Made by a program: the position numbers and the translations under genes. The notes under the pieces are model-generated. The model ran no database searches. It saw only the letters and a list, made by a program, of their open reading frames with translations, and was not told where the DNA came from. From an uncultured Schlesneria sp. (GTDB lineage Bacteria > Planctomycetota > Planctomycetia > Planctomycetales > Planctomycetaceae): 41,835 bases of DNA. The stretch covers positions 1 to 41,835 of the forward strand of contig CAIULL010000151.1 in the NCBI GenBank assembly GCA_903899985.1, read 5' to 3'. Of the stretch, positions 31,908-41,835 are shown in pieces (within the stretch, counting starts at the first letter, position 1; each line of letters begins with the position of its first letter).

Positions 31908-32588
31908 TCAGACAGCCAGATTTCTGCGACGGAATGTCACAATGCTGGTGCCGAATGCTCCTAAAAGCATCGAGACAAATGTCGAAGGTTCGGGCACCGT
32001 TACCACGTTGATGCCTCCGGTCGTCGAAAGTCCGAACACAATATCGTTCCCTGAAGGATCGCTGCCGCCAGTCGCTGCAAATGCTGAAAACGTGATGGGA
32101 ATCAGCCCGGCAGGTGCTGAGCTCGACAATGCAAAACTCACCAACCCCAGGCTGACCGTTTCGCCGGGTGTCAAAGTCACGCCTGTAGACGAGGTGGAAT
32201 AGTTGTCCGATGCGCTGACGGTATGTTTATCCGTACTGAGATTCGCCAGGATGTCAGGACCAAATGCCGAATTGGCACCAAAAATATAGGGAAACAGGCT
32301 TGTCCCCGTGGAGACAGCGCTGAAAGTGACGTCGTTTCCACTGGCGGTGATCTCGAACGAGAATCCTGCGACGATCACTTCGTCGAGTGGATCAGTACCC
32401 GTATTGGTTAAGGTGACTTCCAGGGAGCCTGTCGTTCCGGGTGCTGTGGAATTTGGAGCGATGTCGATCAGTAAACCCGCGTTTGCGGAAATCGTTGGTG
32501 ACAAGAGGCAGACCAGCGTCGCGGCCAGCAAGGCGTTGTACTTAAACGAAGAGAGCTGTTGAAACATGTAGGCTACTAAACATTGCAT
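31908..32588 (-). CDS. PEP-CTERM sorted exported protein
   Basis: A 226-residue protein with a signal peptide (hydrophobic core ALLAATLVCLLSP, cleavage near ANA-G) and a cohesin/Big-like beta-rich body, with T/S/G-rich strands such as SLEVTLTNTGTDPLDEV. The C-terminal 25 residues are a textbook PEP-CTERM signal: VPEPSTFVS, a hydrophobic helix, then a basic RRRN tail. Such signals are cut by an exosortase, which attaches or exports the protein; no exosortase gene is in this window. Two starts are possible, 32588 (used) or the ATG at 32565-32567 seven codons further in. It lies 72 bases downstream of the giant surface protein gene on the same strand, so the two may form one transcript. Confidence 0.88.
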   Translation of the reverse strand: MQCLVAYMFQQLSSFKYNALLAATLVCLLSPTISANAGLLIDIAPNSTAPGTTGSLEVTLTNTGTDPLDEVIVAGFSFEITASGNDVTFSAVSTGTSLFPYIFGANSAFGPDILANLSTDKHTVSASDNYSTSSTGVTLTPGETVSLGLVSFALSSSAPAGLIPITFSAFAATGGSDPSGNDIVFGLSTTGGINVVTVPEPSTFVSMLLGAFGTSIVTFRRRNLAV

Positions 32589-32660
32589 GGTCGTCGATTA
32601 CCTTCAGGGTGATTTAAAATTGTCAATCTCTGTTTGTGAACACTTTTGTGGTGAGATCAA

Positions 32661-35600
32661 TTACAGGATCTTCTTCGTTCCCACCTTGCCGCGAATACCT
32701 TTCAGATTGTTGCTGTCATCCACTCCGTCACCGTAAAAATCGGCGAAGATATTGTACGGAAGCGAAATGGCATTATTCGCCAGCGTGACGTCCGCCGAAG
32801 TGACTAATCCATCGTCGTTGACGTCGCCGGGAAGGACATTGAGTATCCGTTGATAGGAGGTCAACTGCGTATTCCCGATGACAACGGTCACCTTGTCGGC
32901 GTTCGCGATCGCCTTCGCGAGCGTAATCGTCCATGACGTCCCTGATCCGGTCACGGCCACCGGACCGTAATTGCCCCCCACCGATCCACTGACCGAAACG
33001 TCCGCCGGATTTAATGCCGAAACCGAATGGTTCAGGGTGATGGAAATCTGATTGATATTGGCCCAGGGGATATCAACCGATCGACCGTTGGGGAGAAGTG
33101 TGCCGCCACTTGCATCGAACAGGGCCGCAGATCCAGCTGTGCCCCATTTAATCCCCACGCCAATGACATTGGCCGAGATGGTACTCGGGATCACAGAAAG
33201 CACAGCGGGTGTCGTTGTGGCTGAGCCAACGGAATTGGTAAAGACAGCACGATACTGCTTACCGTTGTCCGCTGCCGCAGTGGTGAAACTGTAGGTCGAC
33301 GATGTCGCACCACTGATATTCGTCCAGGTCGATCCGTTATTCAGACTGACCTGCCACTGGACGGCAGGTGTCGGTGATCCGCTGGCTTTTGCGGTGAAGC
33401 TCGCCTGTGCCCCTTCATTCACGGTGGTATTCGTTGGTGCCACCAAGACAGCCGGCGCTGTCGCAACAGACAAGTTCACGGCATTCGTCGTCACCGTTCC
33501 CGCCACATTCTTGAAGACCGCCCGGAACTGCCAGTTGTTTTCCGAGGCGACGGTCGTGAAGCTGTAAGTGGTTGTTGTGGCACCCGCGATGTTGTTCCAG
33601 GTGACGCCATTGTCGAGACTGACCTGCCACTGCACGGTGGGTGTCGGTGTACCGCTGGCGGCCGCCGTGAAGGTAGCCGTCGATCCCGTGATAACCGTTG
33701 TGCTCACCGGCTGTGTCGTGATCACGGGAACTGTCGAGATCAGGTCATTCACCGTACCCGAGACATCGGCGTAATTTCCCGCAGGGTCATGGAACGACCA
33801 TGGATCACCGTTATAGATGCCAGCAGCCATATGGGCTGTTCCTGACAGTGTCAGATCGCTGTTCAGGTTGACACCACCGACCCCTGTGGCTGACCCCGAT
33901 GCGGTATGCACGGCCGTGTCATAAGTAATGCTATAAGCCGTCACGTTGATCGTCGCGTTCGCCTGCGAGATCGCGTCGTTAACGGTGCCGCTGGCATCAG
34001 CGTAATTGCCGGAAGGATCGTGGAATGACCACGCATCACCGTTGTAAGTTCCGGCGTTGGTGTGGGAAATCCCGGTCAGAGTGAGATTCCCGCTCAGGTC
34101 GACACCACCGATCCCTGTCGCAGTTCCCGATGCCGTATGAACATTCGTGTTGTACGTCGTACTGTAACCCGTCACGTTGATCGTCGCATTCGCCTGACCA
34201 ATGATGTCATTAACAGTACCGCTGGCATCAGCGTAATTGCCCGACGGATCGTGGAATGACCAGGCATCACCGTTGTAAGTTCCCACACTGGTGTGGGAAG
34301 TCCCGGTCAGAGTCAGGTCGCTCTTAAGTCGCGCACCGCCGATACCGATCGCGTTCCCTGTCGCGGAATGAGCCATCGCGTCATGAGTCATGTTGTAAGG
34401 AGTGACATAGATCGTTGCTGTCGCCTGCCCAATCACATCGATAATCGTCCCACTGGCATCAGCATAGTCACCGAGCGGATCGTGGAATGACCAGGTATCA
34501 CCGGTATACGTTCCTGCGTTCGTGTGCGTCGTACCTGTCAGCGTCAGGTCACTGCTCAGGTCAAGTCCTCCAACTCCCGTTGCCGTCCCCGACGCTGTTT
34601 GAGCTGTCGTGTCATAGGTCTTGCTGTAGCCGGTCACATTGATGCTCGCAGCCGCCTGGCCAATCACGTCGTTCACAGTCCCACTGTCGCTCGCATAGTT
34701 GCCAGACGGATCAAGGAATGTCCAGACATCGCCACTATAGGTTCCCGCTTCTGTGTGACTCGTGCCGGTGAGCGTCAAATTGACACTCAGATCGACACCG
34801 CCAGCACCTGTCGCCGTTGCGGCTGCTCGATGTGCCGTTCCGTTGTAAATTATATTGTACGGTGTCACTTGAATTGTCGCTGTCGCTTTTCCAATCGCGT
34901 CATTGACCGATCCACTTGCGTCAGCGTAATTGCCATTTGGATCGTGGAAGAACCAATGATCCCCGTTATAGGTTCCCGCATTCGTGTGGGTTGTTCCAGT
35001 TAAAGTCAGGTCGCTACTCAGATCAACGCCGTCAACGCCGGTCGCTGTCGCCGAGGCTGTCTGTGCCAACCCATTGTATGTCGTGGAGTACGGCGTCACG
35101 TTAATCGTTGCGAGTGCTTGAGTGATCTGGTCATTAACCGTGCCACTTGCATCAGCGTAGTTTCCTGAAGGATCATGGAACGACCAGGCATCACCATTGT
35201 AGATGCCGACATCGGTATGCGTCGTCCCGGTCAGTACCAGGCCGCTGCTCAAATCGACCCCTCCGATTCCCGTTGCTGTCACCGAGGCGGTTTGAGCCTC
35301 GCCGTTGTACTTCGTGTTTTGTGGAGTCACAGTAATCGCCGCCGTCGCCTGTTCGATCACATCATTAACAGAGCCACTGAAGCTTTTGTAGTTGCCCGTG
35401 GTATCGGTAAATGTCCAGAGATCGGTTGTTCTGCCTGCGTCCGTGTGTGTCGTTGCTGACAAGACCAGGCCGCTGAGGGGCGAACCGTCAGCGCCTATGG
35501 CTGAGCCGGTGGCGACGTGCTCCTGGCCATCGTAAGTGACGTCGTAACCCGTGATCACAATTGTCGCGTTCGCGCGATCCACATTCTGGGTCAAAGTCTC

Positions 35601-38600
35601 CGAAGTGCTGCGGTCGAAATCAGTCGTCGAAATGAAATAGGCGGTGATCCCATGGAGACCTGCCCCCAGACTGGAAGGTAAGTCAAAAGATGCCGAACCC
35701 CCGGTCAGAGCGACAGGCGCACCCACATCGGTGCCGTCGATCTGGAACTGGACCTCGCCATCGACAATGACTCCGACAGCCGTGACGTTCGCCGTGACGG
35801 TTACATGATCACCAAACGTGCTGTTCGCATTTGATGAGACGAGCGTCGTCGTGGTCGAAGCGGCGTTCACCGTCAGCTCTTGTTGTACAGGTTGGGCCGC
35901 GTTGAAGTTGGCGTCACCCGGTTGGTCAGCCTCAATATCGACGATACCCGCGCCTGTGATCGTCAGCACATTTCCATTGATGGTGGCGGGTCCTGAAACT
36001 GTATATATGACAGGCAATCCCGAGCTGGCCGTCGCAGCCAGAGTAATCGGTGAATTGCCATTCGTCACCGTGGGAAGCGAACCAAAATCAATTGTTTGAT
36101 CGGCGGTTTGCACAACCAGTTCCGCCAGGTCGGAACCCCCCTGGAAACCATTGTTGCTGGTATAAAATGCCTGAATCAGATGCGTACCCGCCGAAAGCAG
36201 TGACATCGTCAGGCTGCTGGCGTTTCCATGGACATCAACCGTCACCGGGTTACCAAAGTTGACGCCATCCACCGTGAATTGCACCGTTCCTGCAGGGGTT
36301 CCGTCCGGGGTATTGACCGGCACAACGCTGACGGAATAGGTCACGCTGGCGCCGTATGTCGCTTGCGTGGTCGGTGTTGCAAAGCGGGTTGTTGCGGCAT
36401 AGTGCGCTACGGATTGCGACAAGGTTTGCGTTACGCCGTTGATGTTGACGTCACCACTGTAAACGGCGGTGATGATGTGTGAACCGACCGAAAGTGGACC
36501 GGCAGTAAACGACGCGCTTCCATTAAGATCGATCGCAACCGGAGATCCCTGATCAACACCGTCAATCTGGAATTGAACGGTCCCTGTCGTCAGTGTTGTT
36601 CCATCCAGGGCCGACTGCACCGATGCGGTATAAGTCGGTGTGTCTCCCATCAATGGATAGGGAATCGAGCTGCTGAGGGAGACGGAAGAAGAATCGAGAA
36701 TGACCGACAGTGTTCCTGGCTGGTAACTGATCTGATAGTCGGACGAAGCGGCTCCTGACACAGTGATCGGGTAAGAACCAAGTTCTCCCGTGGAAGTCGT
36801 TGATACCACGGGAAGGCTTGTCAGATTCGCTGAAGAGTCACCATTAACGAACCCATCGTAGGAGACACCGAGTGATGGTGCGTTGCGGCCGATAATCTGT
36901 GTCTGGTCGTTGGCCGTAATGACCAAGGCTGCAGGATTGACTGTTAGCGTCCCCGAGGAATAAGTGATGTCATAGTTCGGATCGATCGCATTTGCGGCGA
37001 TCAGTGTGTGAGTCCCTACGTGGTTATTGCCGTCCGAGATGCCCACCGTTGGTCCAGCCGTCAGGCTGGAAACTGTGTCGCCATTGACAAACCCTGAATA
37101 CGAAACGTCAAGGCTGGAAATGGGGCTACCGTAGGTGACTGTCTGGTTGTTGGCGGTCACTGTGAGTGAAGCAGGGGTAATCGACAGTGTGCCGAGATAG
37201 ATCCTGATGGCATAATTCTGAGCCGACGCACTGGTCGCCGAGATCGTGTAGTCACCGACACCCGTACCCGACGAAACAGTCGACAGAATCGGCAGCGTTG
37301 TCAGGCTGGCCATCGTATCGCCATTGACAAGTCCGCTCAGGCTGTAAGTCAATTGTGGAATCGCACTGCCATACACTGCCGTTTGATTGTTTACGATCAC
37401 GTTGAGAGGCGCGGGCAAAATGGTCAGCTTGCCTGCGACAAACTGGAAATTGTAATTGGGGTCAGTCCCAGCAACACCAGTGATCGGATAAGTTCCCACA
37501 TTGCTTCCATTCGGTACCGTCGTCAACACAGGAAGCGCGGCCAGGGATGCGGCCGAGTCCGTTCCCAGGAATCCCGTGATCGTGTACGTCAACGGAATCG
37601 AGGCTGGATCTTGACCATAATTAATCGACCTGTCGTTGATCGTAACAGTTAATGTTGGCTTATTAACATCGAATTCCCGCACAACCGGCGTCGCGGCCGA
37701 CGTGTAATTGTCACCTGCTTGTGTCGCCTCAACGACCACGTGGCCAGTTCCCGTCATTGTCAGCAGGCCATTGCTGTCGATGGTGGCAGGGCCGGAAACA
37801 ATACTGTAACTGACCGGGAATCCTGAAGAGGACGAAGCCGACACGAGTAGCGTTGAGGGATTAACTCCGTAAACCTGATTCGGAATCGGGGCAAACGTGA
37901 TCGACTCTGTATTGATTCCGATATTCAGAGAAGATGGCGCTGAGCTGCTGGTCGCCAGATCATACCCTTGCGATTCACCACCGTTGTAGACGGCCGTTAA
38001 CGAGTGTGGCCCTGGAAACAAGAGATCCGTCGACCACTGTGCCTGGCCTTGTTCGTTGAGTGGAACTGTTGCGAGTGGCGTCGATCCATCGAAGAACGTG
38101 ACGGTCCCATTGATGTTCGCACTCACGGGTTCAGGTATCGCGACCGTCGAGTTGAGAACCACTGTGTTGCGAGGAGATGTCGGTTGCGTACTGACGGTCA
38201 GGCTGGTGGTTGTTCCCAGCGATGGGTAAGTAATTGTTCCAACACCTTTGGAAGCAATTCCCGCGTTCGCTGCGGTTCCGAGTTCGAGGGTAAAGAACTT
38301 CGAGGCCGACAATGGTGATCGGGCATAAACAGGGACAGAGATTGTTTTGGGAGAAGTATCGCCCGGTGCCCAGGTCAATGTCCCCTGCGTTTGCTGGTAA
38401 TCGCCATTGGCAACCGTCGCCGTCTGATCAACCGTCGAATACGTGACACTGATCGGCAGCAGTGGAGACGACGTTCCATCGACAGAAACCGTAAACACCA
38501 ACGTCGCGGGATCGTTACCAGACACCTCGATCGTTTCATTGCTGACTTGCAGTAATGGAGCATCACAATTACCGATGACCGTGATGTTAATTTCGGCAGT

Positions 38601-41600
38601 GAGATTGATCCCCGTATAGGCTGAAACGACATCATTGATCGACGCCGTCCCTGCGTTGACCTGAGCGAACTGATTCGAAATCGATCCCTCGGCCAGACAC
38701 TGAACCTGGCAAATCGATGCCACGTAGTCGCTCGTCCCCACAACGGGGATCGCGATGATGGAATTGATGACCGCTGATATGACGGTTGCTTCACCATCGA
38801 TGTTAGCCAGGGCCGTCGAAGACGTCAGACTGATTCCCGCGCGAGCCGCCGTTCCTTTAATCAGACCGAGAATGGTGTCTTTGTTCGAAAGATCCAGCGT
38901 GACTCCTTGTCGTGCGGCCATATCAACGGCATCGGCGAGCGCTGAGAAACAATCAAAACCGAGCGCTGATGCGGAGATCGACTGCCCGTGCGAATCGGGC
39001 AGTCCATTCAGAGCTGCTGTCACCAGGTTGACGAGAGAAGTGATTTGAACCTCTTTCGCAGTCACGCCAGCGTCTTGATCGCTTCCCGAAAGCGCCTGAT
39101 ACAGATAGGCGCCCGTCGTGATATTGAATGTTGTCGGCAGGTCAAGAACTTGAAGAATCACGTTCGTCGCCACCGACTGCTCCAACCCTTTGCTATCAAT
39201 CAAACTGTCAAGCAGTGTGGTGAAGGGGGTGATCATGATGGAGTCAAACGGTGCGGTCAAAACAATGTTGTTTGGTAAGCTGGTTGACGCATCGATACCA
39301 CCAAACAGAACTAATCGACCACCCGTCGCTCCATCAGGAACCTGGAAATTATCGATCGTCCCAATTTTCGAGGTGGCATAGGAGTAAAGGTTCGGATCAA
39401 AGTGAACTACTCCATTCACGATGCTGTTACCGGTCGGATCGTAATAGAGCGTGGCGCCATCCACCTCTCCAAATAATGACTTCAAGCGGTGCTTGATCGA
39501 GCGACCGACTTTCTTTGCTTCAGCGGCGGCTTGGTCGGCCAGCCTTTTCGCTTCGGCGGCGGCGGCCACGGCGGCATCCTGAATGGCCTTCGCGGTGGCC
39601 GCAGCGGCCTGATCGACCAGACTCCCAAAATCGACCGTTACCGCGCCGCCGAACCCGACTCGAACTCCAACAGTCGCGCCGAGGATGGAGGTATTGAACT
39701 TGGTATAACTGGTGTCATCGTGAGGATGACCGGAATCGTCATGAAGGATCAAAGTGAATGACGCGAGATCGATGACATAGGTAGAACCCAATCCCAGAAT
39801 TTGAAGGCTTGACGGAATACTGATTCCCAGCGTCAGGTGCGCAGATCCGACAAGGTCGAAGATTCCGCTATTGTCAGTGACTGTCATATCGACCGTGCCG
39901 AGCTGCAGTCCGTAAATCGCGATTGTTCCATGAACCTTGAAGTTGAGTGAGTAAAGTTGGCCATGACGAACAAGAAGTCCCGGCAGTCCGTCCAACCCCA
40001 GGTCGACCGTCAGCGTGCTGGAACCTACGACAAAGCTGGTGTGCCCGGTGATGACCAGCTGTTCTGGCTGTGACGCACTGGACGCCTGATACGAACAGTT
40101 AAATGTTCCATTGGCAAAGGTAATCCCACCAAATCCCAGCGATCCATTGAGCGTCATATTGAAATGTTGCAGGACGCCATGCGTGATCACGACACCCGTG
40201 TCCGGAGAGCTGAGAGCGGCATCTCGCGTTCCACCACCCAGCGTCGTCTGCAACTGACCAAATCCAAGATTCACTTGATCATTGCCGTACAGGAGATACG
40301 TGTCATTACTGGCGGTATAGATCAGGCCCAGATCGGCTTTCGCGAGGTTCGCTCCTGCAATACTGATGTCCGACGTGACCTCAAGGTCCATGCTGACAAG
40401 TTTTCCATTCTGGATCACCATCCCCGGCATGCCGTCGTGTCCGAACTGAACCGTCGTATTCGCCATGAACGCGATAGAGACAGTTGCCGAGCCAGACATC
40501 GAGAACAGATACTTGCTTGAGTCGTACGTCCCTTGATAAGTGCCGTTAACGAGCGTTTGACTCGTGTTCGAATATTTGAACTCAAGATCGTTTGCCTGAA
40601 TCACAACGGCAGCCACCTTGAATGACGCGTTGACGGTCACGTCCAGACTTTCCAGATTCCCGTTGGAAATCACCAGGCCCGGCGTCGCACCGTGCCCTAA
40701 CGTCACGCTGAGTGAGTCGATTCCGGCAAATGTGACGGAGGCCGTGCCGTACATCGCAAAGATGTACCGATTCACATTGTAGTTGCCGATGTAGGTCTGG
40801 GTTGTGGGATTAAAGGTCTGGCTGGTGTTGGTGTATTGGAATTCCAGGTCTTTGGCCTGAACAACAACGGCGGCCACCTTGAATGACGAATTGACCGTCA
40901 CATCCAGACTTTCCAGATTCCCGTTGGAAATGATCAGGCCTGGCGTTGAACCGTGGCCGAATGTCACGCTGAGTGAATCGATTCCGGCAAACGTGATGGA
41001 GGCCGTGCCATACATGGCAAAGATGTACCGATTCACATTGTAGTTGCCGGTGTAGGTCTGGGCTGTGGGATTAAAAGTCTGGCTGGTGTTGGTGTACTTG
41101 AATTCCAGGTCTTGCGCCTGAACCACAACGGCGGCGACCTTGAATGACGCATTGACGGTCACGTCCAGACTTTCCAGATTCCCGTTGGAAATGATCAGGC
41201 CCGGTGTTGCGCCGTGGCCGAATGTGACGCTGAGTGAATCAATCCCGGCAAATGTGATGGAGGCCGTGCCGTACATCGCAAAGATGTACTTGTTGACATT
41301 GTACGTTCCCGTATAGGTACCGCCGCTGGTTAGCGTCTGGCTGGTGTTGGTGTATTGGAATTCCAGGTCATTGGCCTGAACAACAACGGCAGCGACCTTG
41401 AATGAGGCATTGACGGTCACGTCCAGACTTTCCAGATTCCCGTTGGAAATAATCAGGCCCGGCGTTGCTCCGTGACCGAAAGTCACACTGAGTGAATCGA
41501 TCCCGGCAAACGTGATGGAGGCTGTGCCGTACATGGCAAAGATGTACTTATTGACATTGTACGTTCCGGTATAAGTGCCTCCGCTGGTCAGCGTCTGACT

Positions 41601-41835
41601 GGTGTTGGTGTACTTGAATTCCAGGTCTTTGGCTTGAACCACAACGGCAGCGACCTTGAATGACGCGTTGACGGTCACGTCCAGACTTTCCAGATTCCCG
41701 TTGGAAATGATCAGGCCCGGCGTCGCACCGTGCCCGAAAGTGACGCTGAGTGAGTCGAACCCGGCAAACGTGATGGAGGCTGTACCGTACATCGCGAAGA
41801 TGTACTGATTCACATTGTAGTTGCCGCTGTAGGTC
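32661..41835 (-). CDS. Giant modular surface protein, 5' end beyond the window
   Basis: More than 3057 residues are visible; the frame is still open at the right edge, so the true start and signal peptide lie outside. Residues are counted from the codon at 41811-41813. First come five near-identical 86-87-residue repeats (YIFAMYGTASITFAG...), then diverged copies to about 650, an Ala/Lys-rich helix (about 730-780), a globular region to about 1080, and a Calx-beta-like domain (1090-1190). Next are an Ig-like domain, four MBG-type domains (1385-1705; NDRSINYGQ, NNQTVTYGS), more Ig-like domains, eight 77-residue repeats (FHDPSGNYADASGTVND), two Ig domains (WQVSLDNGVTW), and a C-terminal dockerin-like calcium loop DVNDDGLVTSADV. 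It is probably a cell-surface or adhesin-like protein. It has no PEP-CTERM tail. Confidence 0.88.
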   Translation of the reverse strand, partial: TYSGNYNVNQYIFAMYGTASITFAGFDSLSVTFGHGATPGLIISNGNLESLDVTVNASFKVAAVVVQAKDLEFKYTNTSQTLTSGGTYTGTYNVNKYIFAMYGTASITFAGIDSLSVTFGHGATPGLIISNGNLESLDVTVNASFKVAAVVVQANDLEFQYTNTSQTLTSGGTYTGTYNVNKYIFAMYGTASITFAGIDSLSVTFGHGATPGLIISNGNLESLDVTVNASFKVAAVVVQAQDLEFKYTNTSQTFNPTAQTYTGNYNVNRYIFAMYGTASITFAGIDSLSVTFGHGSTPGLIISNGNLESLDVTVNSSFKVAAVVVQAKDLEFQYTNTSQTFNPTTQTYIGNYNVNRYIFAMYGTASVTFAGIDSLSVTLGHGATPGLVISNGNLESLDVTVNASFKVAAVVIQANDLEFKYSNTSQTLVNGTYQGTYDSSKYLFSMSGSATVSIAFMANTTVQFGHDGMPGMVIQNGKLVSMDLEVTSDISIAGANLAKADLGLIYTASNDTYLLYGNDQVNLGFGQLQTTLGGGTRDAALSSPDTGVVITHGVLQHFNMTLNGSLGFGGITFANGTFNCSYQASSASQPEQLVITGHTSFVVGSSTLTVDLGLDGLPGLLVRHGQLYSLNFKVHGTIAIYGLQLGTVDMTVTDNSGIFDLVGSAHLTLGISIPSSLQILGLGSTYVIDLASFTLILHDDSGHPHDDTSYTKFNTSILGATVGVRVGFGGAVTVDFGSLVDQAAAATAKAIQDAAVAAAAEAKRLADQAAAEAKKVGRSIKHRLKSLFGEVDGATLYYDPTGNSIVNGVVHFDPNLYSYATSKIGTIDNFQVPDGATGGRLVLFGGIDASTSLPNNIVLTAPFDSIMITPFTTLLDSLIDSKGLEQSVATNVILQVLDLPTTFNITTGAYLYQALSGSDQDAGVTAKEVQITSLVNLVTAALNGLPDSHGQSISASALGFDCFSALADAVDMAARQGVTLDLSNKDTILGLIKGTAARAGISLTSSTALANIDGEATVISAVINSIIAIPVVGTSDYVASICQVQCLAEGSISNQFAQVNAGTASINDVVSAYTGINLTAEINITVIGNCDAPLLQVSNETIEVSGNDPATLVFTVSVDGTSSPLLPISVTYSTVDQTATVANGDYQQTQGTLTWAPGDTSPKTISVPVYARSPLSASKFFTLELGTAANAGIASKGVGTITYPSLGTTTSLTVSTQPTSPRNTVVLNSTVAIPEPVSANINGTVTFFDGSTPLATVPLNEQGQAQWSTDLLFPGPHSLTAVYNGGESQGYDLATSSSAPSSLNIGINTESITFAPIPNQVYGVNPSTLLVSASSSSGFPVSYSIVSGPATIDSNGLLTMTGTGHVVVEATQAGDNYTSAATPVVREFDVNKPTLTVTINDRSINYGQDPASIPLTYTITGFLGTDSAASLAALPVLTTVPNGSNVGTYPITGVAGTDPNYNFQFVAGKLTILPAPLNVIVNNQTAVYGSAIPQLTYSLSGLVNGDTMASLTTLPILSTVSSGTGVGDYTISATSASAQNYAIRIYLGTLSITPASLTVTANNQTVTYGSPISSLDVSYSGFVNGDTVSSLTAGPTVGISDGNNHVGTHTLIAANAIDPNYDITYSSGTLTVNPAALVITANDQTQIIGRNAPSLGVSYDGFVNGDSSANLTSLPVVSTTSTGELGSYPITVSGAASSDYQISYQPGTLSVILDSSSVSLSSSIPYPLMGDTPTYTASVQSALDGTTLTTGTVQFQIDGVDQGSPVAIDLNGSASFTAGPLSVGSHIITAVYSGDVNINGVTQTLSQSVAHYAATTRFATPTTQATYGASVTYSVSVVPVNTPDGTPAGTVQFTVDGVNFGNPVTVDVHGNASSLTMSLLSAGTHLIQAFYTSNNGFQGGSDLAELVVQTADQTIDFGSLPTVTNGNSPITLAATASSGLPVIYTVSGPATINGNVLTITGAGIVDIEADQPGDANFNAAQPVQQELTVNAASTTTTLVSSNANSTFGDHVTVTANVTAVGVIVDGEVQFQIDGTDVGAPVALTGGSASFDLPSSLGAGLHGITAYFISTTDFDRSTSETLTQNVDRANATIVITGYDVTYDGQEHVATGSAIGADGSPLSGLVLSATTHTDAGRTTDLWTFTDTTGNYKSFSGSVNDVIEQATAAITVTPQNTKYNGEAQTASVTATGIGGVDLSSGLVLTGTTHTDVGIYNGDAWSFHDPSGNYADASGTVNDQITQALATINVTPYSTTYNGLAQTASATATGVDGVDLSSDLTLTGTTHTNAGTYNGDHWFFHDPNGNYADASGSVNDAIGKATATIQVTPYNIIYNGTAHRAAATATGAGGVDLSVNLTLTGTSHTEAGTYSGDVWTFLDPSGNYASDSGTVNDVIGQAAASINVTGYSKTYDTTAQTASGTATGVGGLDLSSDLTLTGTTHTNAGTYTGDTWSFHDPLGDYADASGTIIDVIGQATATIYVTPYNMTHDAMAHSATGNAIGIGGARLKSDLTLTGTSHTSVGTYNGDAWSFHDPSGNYADASGTVNDIIGQANATINVTGYSTTYNTNVHTASGTATGIGGVDLSGNLTLTGISHTNAGTYNGDAWSFHDPSGNYADASGTVNDAISQANATINVTAYSITYDTAVHTASGSATGVGGVNLNSDLTLSGTAHMAAGIYNGDPWSFHDPAGNYADVSGTVNDLISTVPVITTQPVSTTVITGSTATFTAAASGTPTPTVQWQVSLDNGVTWNNIAGATTTTYSFTTVASENNWQFRAVFKNVAGTVTTNAVNLSVATAPAVLVAPTNTTVNEGAQASFTAKASGSPTPAVQWQVSLNNGSTWTNISGATSSTYSFTTAAADNGKQYRAVFTNSVGSATTTPAVLSVIPSTISANVIGVGIKWGTAGSAALFDASGGTLLPNGRSVDIPWANINQISITLNHSVSALNPADVSVSGSVGGNYGPVAVTGSGTSWTITLAKAIANADKVTVVIGNTQLTSYQRILNVLPGDVNDDGLVTSADVTLANNAISLPYNIFADFYGDGVDDSNNLKGIRGKVGTKKIL
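33740..35580 (-). repeat. Eight tandem 231-base coding repeats
   Basis: Eight units of 77 residues each carry a conserved core: a strand ATINVTxYxxxY, a TGxGGVDLSxxLTLTGT segment, THTNAGTYNGD, and FHDPSGNYADASGTVND. The units are diverged (the first and fourth the most), so this array is older or less homogenised than the N-terminal one. Many copies start with ATATI/ANATI. Confidence 0.85.
40490..41835 (-). repeat. Tandem 258-261-base coding repeats, five near-identical units
   Basis: Anchoring on GTACAT (or ATACAT) within each unit gives positions 41787, 41529, 41271, 41010 and 40749, that is periods of 258, 258, 261 and 261 bases. Differences between units are few and mostly silent, apart from a loop that alternates between TLTSGG and TFNPTAQ types. 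The array continues to the window edge, so the total number of units is unknown. Confidence 0.9.

Overview
The window reads as chromosomal DNA of a planctomycete (Planctomycetota, order Planctomycetales; a Schlesneria/Planctomyces-like relative is my best guess, by inference only). The pointers are a giant secreted TPR protein with C-terminal domains resembling DUF1583, a beta-barrel protein of the DUF6268 type, a PEP-CTERM protein beside a giant Ig/MBG/dockerin surface protein, a short DnaA without its N-terminal domains, and many families of small palindromic repeats between and inside genes.

Layout. Bases 1-1050 hold an IS200-like (REP-associated) tyrosine transposase framed by REP-like hairpin repeats in direct and inverted copies. 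Next come a small degenerate receiver-domain protein (1194-1571), a large imperfect hairpin (1662-1758), a 12-TM protein fused to a spermidine-synthase-like domain (minus strand, to 5177) and a beta-barrel outer-membrane protein (minus, 5513-6679). Then follows a housekeeping block: gltX (plus, 7102-8667), an intergenic region with several DnaA-box-like 9-mers that may be an oriC, dnaA (minus, 8962-10029), an SDR oxidoreductase, a lipoprotein with an HELQE motif, and an RluA-family pseudouridine synthase (all minus).

From 14358 to 27692 (minus) runs one gene of about 13.3 kb: an exported protein of about 4444 residues made of very many TPRs followed by repeated beta-sandwich DUF1583-like modules. 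It is divergent from a MoxR-family AAA+ ATPase (28033-29025), which is followed by a lipoprotein (29355-31295). A triple 116-bp tandem repeat and a long perfect hairpin separate these from a leftward pair: a PEP-CTERM protein (31908-32588) and, upstream of it, a giant modular surface protein (32661 to beyond the right edge). That protein is built of two separately amplified repeat arrays, a Calx-beta-like domain, MBG and Ig-like domains and a C-terminal dockerin-like segment.

How the genes may work together. The right two thirds look like a cell-envelope region: exported TPR scaffold, MoxR chaperone-type ATPase, lipoproteins, a PEP-CTERM-sorted protein and a giant adhesin-like protein. The functional link is inferred from position only. 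The most notable non-gene signals are the candidate oriC next to dnaA, and palindromic repeat elements that have been captured in frame inside two or three coding sequences.
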